This document shows, one piece after another, positions 1 to 6,426 of a stretch of DNA of 7,324 bases; position 1 is the first letter of the stretch; each line of letters opens with the position of its first letter. This DNA is from an uncultured Slackia sp. (GTDB taxonomy: Bacteria > Actinomycetota > Coriobacteriia > Coriobacteriales > Eggerthellaceae), in contig USLD01000069.1 of the NCBI GenBank assembly GCA_900555495.1, forward strand, positions 1-7,324, written 5' to 3'. Under the pieces are notes generated by a model. That model ran no database searches. It had not been told where the DNA came from and worked only from the letters and a program-made list of their open reading frames with translations. The translations under genes and the position numbers were made by a program.

Positions 1-218
1 GCCAGATAGCCGTCGAGCCAGTCGGTGCACGAAATGACGACGAAGATGCCCGCCGCGATCCAGGCCTTCCATACGTTCAGCTCGGCGAACCCGATCCACT
101 CGGGCCACGGGCTGATAATCGCCGCCACGAACACGGGAACCAGACAGATGCGGACCATGGTGATGATGTTCGCAGGAGTCATCACGCTCTCGGCCGGCTT
201 CGTAACGTTATCGCCCAT
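1..218 (-). CDS. pgsA: CDP-diacylglycerol--glycerol-3-phosphate 3-phosphatidyltransferase, N-terminal part
   Basis: Partial gene: 72 complete codons are present and the rest lies beyond base 1. Family members join CDP-diacylglycerol and glycerol-3-phosphate at the membrane to make phosphatidylglycerol phosphate, the committed step to phosphatidylglycerol and cardiolipin. Visible are the typical N-terminal segment TPANIITMVRICLVPVF (residues 14-30), which starts a first hydrophobic helix, and a second hydrophobic stretch around residues 50-64. This leads into TDWLDGYL, the beginning of the CDP-alcohol phosphatidyltransferase signature DxxDGxxAR, cut by the window edge. I chose the ATG at 218 because AAGGCGAG (226-233) lies 7 bases upstream. 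An in-frame ATG at 182 would give the shorter N-terminus more usual in the family. The start at 218 overlaps the end of rimO by 11 bases, suggesting translational coupling. The PgsA assignment rests on the N-terminus plus its place next to rimO; another CDP-alcohol transferase is less likely. Confidence 0.88.
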   Translation of the reverse strand, partial: MGDNVTKPAESVMTPANIITMVRICLVPVFVAAIISPWPEWIGFAELNVWKAWIAAGIFVVISCTDWLDGYL

Positions 219-1554
219 CGCACAGCTCGCCTTCCATCTCGTACACGAGCGTGTCGGAGATGCGCACGCGCACGATGTCGCCGACCTCGCCCTCTTCCAG
301 ATACACGACGCCGTCGACCTCGGGAGCCTGGCACATCGCGCGGCCGTACAGCTGGCCGTCTTCCTCGCGGCCGAGCACGAGCACGTCCATTTCGCTGCCG
401 ATGCGAGCCGACACGCGGCCCTCGCCGATGGCGTCGGCGATGTCGCGGATGCGCTGGGCGCGCTCGATCTTGACCTCTTCTTCGACCTGGCCGTCGAGCG
501 TCGCGGCGCGCGTGCCCTCCTCGGCCGAATACGGGAACACGCCCGCGTAGTCGAACTCGGCGTCTTCGAGGAAGGCGCAAAGCTCTTCGAAGTCGTCGTC
601 GGTCTCGCCCGGGAAGCCCGCGATCAGCGTGGTGCGCAGCGTGATGCCGGGCACGCGCGAGCGGATGCGCTCCACCAAAGCACGGTGGGATTCGGCATCA
701 CCCGCACGGTTCATGGCGCGCAGCACAGGCTTGCTCGCGTGCTGCAGCGGAACGTCGAGATACGAGCACACGTTGTCGCGCGCGGCGATCACGTCGAGCA
801 GCTCGTCGCTGACGCCCTGCGGCTCGATATACATGAGGCGGAACCACGTCGTGGGAAATTCGCCGGCCAGCACGTCGAGCAGGTGCGCCGTGGTGTCGGG
901 CTCGTCGAAATCCTCGCCCCAGCGGCCGGTGTCCTGCGCGATCAGCGTGATTTCGCGCACGCCCGCCGCCACGCGCTCGGCCACGGCGGCACGCACGTCG
1001 TCGAGCGGGAAGCTGCGATAGCGGCCGCGGATGTAGGGAATGGCGCAGAAGCTGCAGAAGCGGTCGCAACCGTCGCTGATTTTGACATAGGACGCCGGGC
1101 TTTCGGCGTACGGCGAAGCGAACGCTTCGGAGCGGGCCTGGGGGCGCACTCCCAAGACGGCGCAAAGCACTTCGACGATGTCGTCCTCGCGGCTGCACGG
1201 AACGAACGCCTTGGCTTCCTGCAGCTCATCTTCGAGGTCGTCGCCGTAGCGCGCAGGCATGCAACCGGCCACGATCAGCTTCGCCGAGCCGTTCTCGAAG
1301 TTGTCGAGCCCGCAGATGTCGAAAATCGTATCGAGGCTTTCCTCGGTGGCCGCCTGGATGAACGAGCAGGTGTTCACCACCACCGCATCGGCCGCGGAGG
1401 GGTCTTCGATCACGTCGAATCCCGCGGAAAGGACGCGCTTGGTCATCTCCGCCGAATCGACTTCGTTCTTGGCGCAGCCGAGCGTGACGAAGCAGACCGA
1501 AGGGGCCGCCGCGCGCTCGTCGCAATGCGCCGTCGTGACGTCGATGTTGGTCAC
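208..1554 (-). CDS. rimO: Ribosomal protein S12 methylthiotransferase RimO
   Basis: Complete, 448 residues, the usual family length. RimO is a radical-SAM enzyme with two 4Fe-4S clusters that adds a methylthio group to a conserved aspartate of ribosomal protein S12. The N-terminal UPF0004 domain carries its three cluster cysteines: C27 in CFVTLGCAKNEVDSAEM, C63 in VVNTCSF and C98 in VAGCMP. The radical-SAM cluster is C163, C167 and C170 in SDGCDRFCSFCAIPYIRGR. YLDVPLQHAS (265-274) and RTTLIAGFPGETDDDFEE (307-324) are further radical-SAM landmarks, and about 385-447 is a TRAM domain. NEVDSAEM, AIPYIRG and RLMYIEPQ fit RimO better than the related tRNA enzymes MiaB and MtaB. The start is GTG at 1554, with AAGGCGG (1562-1568) 7 bases upstream. 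That leaves about 20 non-conserved residues before the first motif. The gene begins 15 bases after yajQ and its end overlaps pgsA, so all three are probably read from one message. Confidence 0.96.
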   Translation of the reverse strand: MTNIDVTTAHCDERAAAPSVCFVTLGCAKNEVDSAEMTKRVLSAGFDVIEDPSAADAVVVNTCSFIQAATEESLDTIFDICGLDNFENGSAKLIVAGCMPARYGDDLEDELQEAKAFVPCSREDDIVEVLCAVLGVRPQARSEAFASPYAESPASYVKISDGCDRFCSFCAIPYIRGRYRSFPLDDVRAAVAERVAAGVREITLIAQDTGRWGEDFDEPDTTAHLLDVLAGEFPTTWFRLMYIEPQGVSDELLDVIAARDNVCSYLDVPLQHASKPVLRAMNRAGDAESHRALVERIRSRVPGITLRTTLIAGFPGETDDDFEELCAFLEDAEFDYAGVFPYSAEEGTRAATLDGQVEEEVKIERAQRIRDIADAIGEGRVSARIGSEMDVLVLGREEDGQLYGRAMCQAPEVDGVVYLEEGEVGDIVRVRISDTLVYEMEGELCDGR

Positions 1555-1561
1555 AGGTGCA

Positions 1562-1568
1562 CCGCCTT
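1562..1568 (-). promoter_or_regulatory. Ribosome binding site deciding the rimO GTG start
   Basis: AAGGCGG, one mismatch from AAGGAGG, 7 bases before the GTG at 1554. It lies in the 15-base gap just after the yajQ TAG stop, consistent with reinitiation by ribosomes leaving yajQ. Confidence 0.65.
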
Positions 1569-1569
1569 G

Positions 1570-2067
1570 CTATCGATAGTTGACGTACTGCAACGGCTGA
1601 CCGTAGTCGTTGCCCTTCAAAAACGCGATGACCTCCTGGAGCGCGTCGCGCGAAGCGGAGCTCACGCGCAGCTTGTCGCCCTCGATGGTCACCTTCACCT
1701 TGAGCTTCTGGGCCTTGATGTCCTTATTGATCTTGGAGGCCGTCTCCTTGTCGATGCCCTCGACGATTTCGCCCGTCTGACGGACGCTCTGGCCCGCGGC
1801 GGCCACGGGCTCGCCCCACTTCACGGAGTTCAGATCGATGCCGCGACGGATGAGCTTGCTGGCCAGCACGTCGATGACCTGCTTGGCGACGAAGTCGGCC
1901 GGAGCGGAGACGACGATCTTTCGGCCGCCCTTGTCGAGCGTGATTTCAGCGCCCGAGTCCTTGAGGTCGTAGCGCTGGGCGAGCTCGCGCTTCGCCTGGC
2001 CGAATGCGTTGTCGACCTCCTGCATGTCGACGGTGGATACGACATCGAAACTGGATTCTTTCGCCAT
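1570..2067 (-). CDS. yajQ: YajQ family nucleotide-binding protein (UPF0234)
   Basis: Complete, 165 residues, matching the usual 160-165. The opening SSFDVVSTVDMQEVDNAF, then KRELAQRYDLKDS, IDVLASKLIRRGID, KINKDIKAQKLKVKV, and the ending FLKGNDYGQPLQYVNYR are the family's conserved blocks along the whole chain. YajQ proteins are small cytosolic proteins of two ferredoxin-like folds that bind nucleic acid or nucleotides. In Xanthomonas and Pseudomonas a member binds cyclic di-GMP and affects transcription; whether this one does cannot be told from sequence. No signal peptide or membrane span is seen. The ATG start at 2067 has AGAAAGG (2077-2083) 9 bases upstream. A hairpin separates it from the RodZ-like gene, whereas only 15 bases separate it from rimO. 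It is more likely cotranscribed with rimO and pgsA than with ftsK and rodZ. The family call is secure; the cellular role is open. Confidence 0.95.
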   Translation of the reverse strand: MAKESSFDVVSTVDMQEVDNAFGQAKRELAQRYDLKDSGAEITLDKGGRKIVVSAPADFVAKQVIDVLASKLIRRGIDLNSVKWGEPVAAAGQSVRQTGEIVEGIDKETASKINKDIKAQKLKVKVTIEGDKLRVSSASRDALQEVIAFLKGNDYGQPLQYVNYR

Positions 2068-2076
2068 GATCGAAAA

Positions 2077-2083
2077 CCTTTCT
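2077..2083 (-). promoter_or_regulatory. Ribosome binding site of yajQ
   Basis: AGAAAGG on the minus strand, 9 bases before the ATG at 2067. The rest of the 2068-2107 stretch is AT-rich for this genome, as a promoter would be, but I find no -35 and -10 pair with normal spacing. Confidence 0.65.
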
Positions 2084-2100
2084 TCTTATTGGATGGAAAA

Positions 2101-2133
2101 CAGCAAAACGGGCGAGTCGTGCGGCCCGCCCGT
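2101..2133 (-). terminator. Probable intrinsic terminator or attenuator after rodZ
   Basis: Read on the minus strand, ACGGGCG (2133-2127) pairs perfectly with CGCCCGT (2114-2108) across a 12-base loop. A short T-run follows directly and another after GCTG. The stem starts 12 bases after the RodZ-like stop codon. It is GC-rich and well placed, but the T-tract is short and interrupted, so termination may be partial, with some read-through into yajQ. In the plus direction no T-run follows, so it would act only on the genes described here. Confidence 0.55.
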
Positions 2134-2145
2134 GGGAAAAACGCA

Positions 2146-3432
2146 TTATGCGGCAGAGGAAGTGCCGTTATCGGAGGCGGTATCGGCAGACCCCGTCGTC
2201 GAAGCGTCGCCGGAAGCACCATGTTCCTCGTTCCACTTCGCAAGGACGTCGGCGAAGCTCACGTTGGCCGTGGCCACGCCCGACGAACCTGCCTTGAGCG
2301 GAATTTCGACGCCGTCCTGCGTCAATGTCACGCCGTCGGGCGGCGTGACGCGGAATTCGAAATCGCCCGTGACGTCGTAGGACTGGCTTTTGGGGCCCGT
2401 CGCATCGCCGCCGTCGACATACTTGCCGTCGATATACACTTCGAAATACGTCGTAACGCCCTTGGGGATGTCGTAAGCCATGACGGTCTTCGTAGGAGCC
2501 GCGGCCTTGGCCGAATCCTCCGTCTTCGCGGGCTCCTCTTCGGACTTGGCGGAATCACCTTCGGATGCGCCCTCGCTCGAAGAGGAATCGGTCGTCGTCG
2601 AACCGGGAAGACCCGTGACGTTCAAAGGAGTCGGCTCTTGTTCGGCATTTTGAGCACGGCCGATCCCGTTGGCGAACACCGCGATGACCGCCACGAGGAG
2701 CAGCACGACGACACCCGCGATGATGAAGGGCAGCTTGTCGCGCCAGCTGGGAGGACGCACGCCGATGTTTTTCGGCGCGGCGTACAGGTTAGTGTAGTGC
2801 TCCCCCGGCATGCTCGAACGGCGGGCGCGATGGGTGCTGCGCGCGTCGTGGCGGCGGCCGTCGTCGACCGGCTCGATGCGGCGCGTCTGATCGCTCGAGC
2901 GGCGGGCGTTGCGCTGGGAAAGCCCCTGGCCGTAGGCGTTATACGAGCCCACGTGCACCGCGCCGATGCGGCTGGTGGGTTCTTTCGGCGGCGCGATGGC
3001 CGCGTCGATGTCGTCGAACAGCTGGTCGTCGAAGCCGCCCGACGAGCGGCGCGGGCGCGGGCGCTCGGAAGCAGGTTGCTCTCCGGCATCATGGCCGCTT
3101 TCGTGGCCATGGTCGAGCAAGGCCGAGCGGCGCGACGACGGCATGTCGAAGCCAGCGGGCCTGATGTTTTCGCGAGCATGCTCCACCTGGCTGCTGTAGT
3201 ACGCATTCTGATACATCTTCACCACTTCGGTGGTGTTCAGGCCCAGATAGCGCGCGTAGGCGTTGATCATATTGCGAGAGTAGCCGCGCGGCGGCATGGC
3301 GTCGATATCGGAATCCTCGATGCGTTCGAGGATATCGGGGCGTATGCGGATGCGTCGGGCGACCGACACGAGGTCTTCGCCGCTCTGTTCTCGCGCATGA
3401 CGCAAAACGTCGCCGAAATTCATTTCGTCCAC
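2146..3432 (-). CDS. rodZ: RodZ-like membrane protein with N-terminal helix-turn-helix
   Basis: Complete, 428 residues. Residues 5-75 form the RodZ-type HTH_25 domain: FGDVLRHAREQSGEDLVSVA, then RPDILERIEDSDIDAMPPRG and YARYLGLNTTEVV. In RodZ proteins this domain sits in the cytoplasm and binds the cell-shape actin MreB. About 80-232 is a polar linker rich in Arg, His and Ser. One membrane helix, LPFIIAGVVVLLLVAVIAVF (234-253), follows a basic RDK. Outside come a Ser/Glu/Asp-rich spacer (about 258-313), a beta-rich domain resembling the RodZ C-terminal domain (about 320-395, YFEVYIDGKYVDGG) and a Ser/Thr/Ala tail. The GTG at 3432 is preferred because AAGGAGG lies 6 bases upstream; an in-frame ATG at 3423 is 15 bases away. 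The gene starts 11 bases after ftsK. Whether an MreB partner exists is not visible here. Without one, the protein could act in envelope growth or regulation, as proposed for actinobacterial homologues. Confidence 0.86.
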   Translation of the reverse strand: MDEMNFGDVLRHAREQSGEDLVSVARRIRIRPDILERIEDSDIDAMPPRGYSRNMINAYARYLGLNTTEVVKMYQNAYYSSQVEHARENIRPAGFDMPSSRRSALLDHGHESGHDAGEQPASERPRPRRSSGGFDDQLFDDIDAAIAPPKEPTSRIGAVHVGSYNAYGQGLSQRNARRSSDQTRRIEPVDDGRRHDARSTHRARRSSMPGEHYTNLYAAPKNIGVRPPSWRDKLPFIIAGVVVLLLVAVIAVFANGIGRAQNAEQEPTPLNVTGLPGSTTTDSSSSEGASEGDSAKSEEEPAKTEDSAKAAAPTKTVMAYDIPKGVTTYFEVYIDGKYVDGGDATGPKSQSYDVTGDFEFRVTPPDGVTLTQDGVEIPLKAGSSGVATANVSFADVLAKWNEEHGASGDASTTGSADTASDNGTSSAA

Positions 3433-3438
3433 GCCGTT

Positions 3439-3445
3439 CCTCCTT
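3439..3445 (-). promoter_or_regulatory. Ribosome binding site deciding the rodZ GTG start
   Basis: A perfect AAGGAGG lies 6 bases before the GTG at 3432 and shares two bases with the TAA stop of ftsK (3444-3446). Ribosomes ending ftsK would sit on this site, so translational coupling of ftsK and the RodZ-like gene is likely. It favours the GTG over the in-frame ATG at 3423. Confidence 0.85.
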
Positions 3446-6353
3446 AGAATCCTTCCGAGGCATCCTGGGCTTCGAATGCCTTGAGCGTTTCAAGTTCCAT
3501 CGCATCGACCAAGACCTCGCGCGGCTTGCTGCCGTTCGGAGGACCGACGATGCCTTTTTCTTCGAGCATATCCATTATACGGCCGGCGCGCGAGTAGCCC
3601 ACGCTCAACCGCCGCTGGATGTTCGAGGTCGACCCCATGCCGCTCGCCACCACGATGTCGGCCGCCTCCCACAGCAAAGGATCGTCCGACGAGGACGAGC
3701 CGCCCGAGCCGTCGGGCATCGACGACCCGAGGCCGATGACGTTGGTCTGCAAGATCTCCTGATGATACTCGGGCTCGCCCTGCTCTTTGAGATGCGCAAC
3801 CACGGCCTCGATTTCCTCCTCGGAAACGAAGCAGCCCTGCAGACGCTGCGGCTTGGCATACTCGGGCTTGCTGAAGAGCATGTCTCCCAAGCCGATCAGG
3901 TTCTCGGCGCCCGGCGTATCGAGGATGACGCGGGAGTCGATGCCCGAAGCCACGTTGAAGGCGATGCGATTAGTGATGTTCGCCTTGATCAGGCCCGTGA
4001 CCACGTTGGTGGACGGGCGCTGCGTCGCCACGATCATATGGATGCCCGCGGCGCGCGCGAGCTGGGCGATGCGGCTGATCGAAAGCTCCACCTCCTTGCC
4101 CACGTTCATCATCAGGTCGGCGAGCTCGTCGATGATGATGACGATGTAGGGCATCTTCTTGGCGGGTTCGGCATCCTCATCGGCCTCATCGTCGAAGACG
4201 CCCTGCTCGACCTTCTTGTTGTATTGGGCGATATTGCGCACGCCCGCCTTCGACATCACCTTGAGCCTGCGCTCCATCTCGGCCACGCCCCACGCCAACG
4301 CGCTCGCCGCCTCCTTGTTCTCGGTGACGACCGGAACGTAGAGATGCGGGATTCCGTTGTACGGCGTGAACTCGACGCGCTTGGGGTCGATCATGATGAA
4401 GCGAACTTCGTCGGGCGTCGCGCGCATCAGGATAGACATGATCATGGCATTGATCGCCACCGATTTGCCCGAACCCGTGGTGCCGCCGATCAGCAGATGG
4501 GGCATCTTCGCCAGGTCGGTGACGATCGAATAGCCTTCGACGTCTTTGCCGATGGCCATCTCGAGCGGAGAGCCCTTGGCGTCTTTGATCACATCGCCCA
4601 GAAGCACGTTCTGTCGCACCTTGTTAGGAACTTCGATACCCACGTGGTTGGTGCCGGGAATAGGCGCGAAGATGCGCACGCCGGGGGCCGCAAGCGCGAG
4701 GGCGATGTCGTCCTGCAGCGCCATGATCCTGCTCACGCGCACGCCGCTAGGCAGATCGACCTTGAACAGCGTCACCGTGGGGCCCGCGACCCAGCCGACC
4801 ACCGTGGCCATGATATTGAAGTCCTCGAGCGTCCCCTGCAGCTCGGCAGCCGTGGCCGCAAGTTCGCGCTCGTCGGCTTCCGCCGCGTGCTCGCTGTGGC
4901 GGATCAGGCTGAACGCGGGAAGCGTGAAGCCGCCGCGCGTCTCGCCGTCGCCGCTCGCGATGCGCGAAGCCGCAGCGGGTTTCTTGAGCGAACGGGTCGG
5001 CGCGGGAGCGGGTGCATCGGATGCGCCCGCTGCACGTTCGAGCTTGCGCGTCATGGGCGCAGGCGGCATCGATTTCGGCTCATCGAGCACGGGCGACACC
5101 GCATGCGGCACATGCGGCACGTCGTCTTCTTCGGGATCCTCCCACGGAAGCACATGCTTGGCAGGCTTCTCCTTGCGTGCGGAAAGCGAACGCGTCGCCA
5201 TCGCGGGCGCTTCTTCGCGCGCGTCTTCGGCTTCGGGATCGACGGCGGCGGATGCCGCGAGGTCGGAGCGCAAGAACGCCGGATCCGAAGGCGCCGCCTC
5301 GGACGCCACCGGCACCATCCCCCGCTCGTCGAGGGGGTCTTCCACGCCGAGGACCCTCGTGCGCTTCGCCTCTATGGCACGGCCTTCGTCGGCGATGGCG
5401 CGCGCCTCGTCGTAAGCATAGTCGGAAGGCCAATACATATCGACCGACGTCGTGGACGGACCGCCTTGCACGGTGCGCGGAGCGCCCAGAACCTGGGTGG
5501 AAAGCGATTGGGATGCGCGACGGGGACGAGACAGGTCGCGCGGAACCCTGGGAATAGGATCGGGGCGGCGCACGATACGCGCAGGAGGCTCGGAGGCTTG
5601 CGCGACGCGATACGGCGGCGCTTCCACTACGTCGGACTCGTCTTCGGCAGCGGCCGCCTCGCGCCGTTCGCGTCGATGTTCGACGCGCTCTTTGACAGAA
5701 GAAATGGCGTCATGCGCGGTATGCAGCGCGCCCGAAACGGAAAATCCGATGACCACCGCGCCGCCCAAGGCCAGGCCCACCATGACGATGGAGCCGACCA
5801 CGCGACCAAGCAGCTCAAGCAGCGCCCATGCGATGCCCGCTCCGAGATATCCGCCGTGCGAACGCAACGCATCGGCACCGAACAGAAGCGACGTGTCGGC
5901 ATCGGCGCCCGGGACGAACAGCGCCATCAAGGCCTCGAAGGCCACGAACAACATGGCGAAACCCACGCTCATGCGCACGGCGAGGGCATCGGTCTCGCCG
6001 CGCACGAGAAAGCACGCCCCCACTGCGGCAAGCAGGACGGGCAAGACATAGGCGCCCACGCCCAAGGCGGCATGGAGGGCCTCGGCCAAGGCCGACGTGA
6101 TGAAACCGGACGGCGGCAGAACCGCCGTGACGAATAGGACCACGGCAGCGACGGCGATGCCGACGCCGGCGATATCGCGCTTGGTTCGTTCGTCGAAAAT
6201 GAGCGGAGCGGCGCTTTCAGGCGCTTCGGTCTCGGCTTCTTTGCGGCGTCCTTTGCTTTTCGCGGGCGCGTCTTTCAAAGCGACGCGGCCTTCCTTGGCC
6301 GCATCGCTTTTCTTCTTCGATTGTGATTCGGTGGTCTTGGAACCGCGAGCCAC
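3444..6353 (-). CDS. ftsK: DNA translocase FtsK/SpoIIIE
   Basis: Complete, 969 residues. FtsK is a hexameric ATP-driven pump that moves chromosomal DNA through the closing division septum and aligns the terminus for dimer resolution. After a basic N-terminus, about 60-210 holds hydrophobic spans consistent with a four-helix membrane anchor. About 215-490 is a low-complexity charged and Pro/Ala-rich linker. The motor follows: alpha region from about 503 (ELQGTLEDFNI), Walker A GGTTGSGKS (623-631), IDPKRVEFTPYNGIPHLY (655-672), Walker B YIVIIIDEL (736-744) and ATQRPSTNVVTGLIKANI (776-793). About 890-952 is the gamma winged-helix domain (SNIQRRLSVGYSRAGRIMDMLEEKGIV) that reads orienting sequences. 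The start is GTG at 6353 with AAGGAG (6363-6368) 9 bases upstream. It sits 73 bases after rnj and 11 before the RodZ-like gene. All expected catalytic motifs are intact, so it should be functional. Confidence 0.97.
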   Translation of the reverse strand: MARGSKTTESQSKKKSDAAKEGRVALKDAPAKSKGRRKEAETEAPESAAPLIFDERTKRDIAGVGIAVAAVVLFVTAVLPPSGFITSALAEALHAALGVGAYVLPVLLAAVGACFLVRGETDALAVRMSVGFAMLFVAFEALMALFVPGADADTSLLFGADALRSHGGYLGAGIAWALLELLGRVVGSIVMVGLALGGAVVIGFSVSGALHTAHDAISSVKERVEHRRERREAAAAEDESDVVEAPPYRVAQASEPPARIVRRPDPIPRVPRDLSRPRRASQSLSTQVLGAPRTVQGGPSTTSVDMYWPSDYAYDEARAIADEGRAIEAKRTRVLGVEDPLDERGMVPVASEAAPSDPAFLRSDLAASAAVDPEAEDAREEAPAMATRSLSARKEKPAKHVLPWEDPEEDDVPHVPHAVSPVLDEPKSMPPAPMTRKLERAAGASDAPAPAPTRSLKKPAAASRIASGDGETRGGFTLPAFSLIRHSEHAAEADERELAATAAELQGTLEDFNIMATVVGWVAGPTVTLFKVDLPSGVRVSRIMALQDDIALALAAPGVRIFAPIPGTNHVGIEVPNKVRQNVLLGDVIKDAKGSPLEMAIGKDVEGYSIVTDLAKMPHLLIGGTTGSGKSVAINAMIMSILMRATPDEVRFIMIDPKRVEFTPYNGIPHLYVPVVTENKEAASALAWGVAEMERRLKVMSKAGVRNIAQYNKKVEQGVFDDEADEDAEPAKKMPYIVIIIDELADLMMNVGKEVELSISRIAQLARAAGIHMIVATQRPSTNVVTGLIKANITNRIAFNVASGIDSRVILDTPGAENLIGLGDMLFSKPEYAKPQRLQGCFVSEEEIEAVVAHLKEQGEPEYHQEILQTNVIGLGSSMPDGSGGSSSSDDPLLWEAADIVVASGMGSTSNIQRRLSVGYSRAGRIMDMLEEKGIVGPPNGSKPREVLVDAMELETLKAFEAQDASEGF

Positions 6354-6426
6354 GTTTCTGCACTCCTTGCCTTATGCCGCGTTTGTTATGCGTTTGACCT
6401 GCGTTTTCGCCGCATATGCACCGAGT
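6354..6426 (-). promoter_or_regulatory. rnj-ftsK intergenic spacer with phased GCGTTT repeats
   Basis: This 73-base spacer contains three plus-strand GCGTTT hexamers (AAACGC on the transcribed strand) at 6379-6384, 6390-6395 and 6401-6406, exactly 11 bases apart. TATGCG and CGCATA also form a short inverted pair on the transcribed strand, but no T-run follows, so it does not look like a terminator. I see no clear -35/-10 pair. ftsK could be read through from rnj, or the repeats could be a protein binding site for local control; the latter is inference from spacing alone. Confidence 0.35.
6363..6368 (-). promoter_or_regulatory. Ribosome binding site deciding the ftsK GTG start
   Basis: AAGGAG on the minus strand, 9 bases before the GTG at 6353. 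It supports that start, which gives the usual basic N-terminus ahead of the membrane spans. Confidence 0.75.

Noticed and set aside
2068..2107. Promoter for yajQ in the AT-richer stretch after the hairpin
   Set aside because: CAATAA could be a -10 element, but the nearest -35-like TTGCTG is only about 9 bases away, which is too close. I cannot support a promoter by eye.
25..3447. Plus-strand reading frame of 1140 residues antisense to rimO, yajQ and rodZ
   Set aside because: It spans three well-recognised genes on the other strand and their spacers, has no recognisable domain and an Ala/Arg/Val/Asp/His-rich composition typical of reverse-strand GC-rich coding DNA. Its openness is explained by missing TTA, CTA and TCA codons.
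3762..6137. Plus-strand reading frame of 791 residues antisense to ftsK
   Set aside because: It is codon-aligned with ftsK, whose motifs are all intact, and the frame shows no domain. It is the same codon-bias artefact.
6389..6416. Inverted pair TATGCG/CGCATA as an rnj terminator
   Set aside because: The stem is short with a long spacer between the arms and no T-run after it, so it does not fit an intrinsic terminator.
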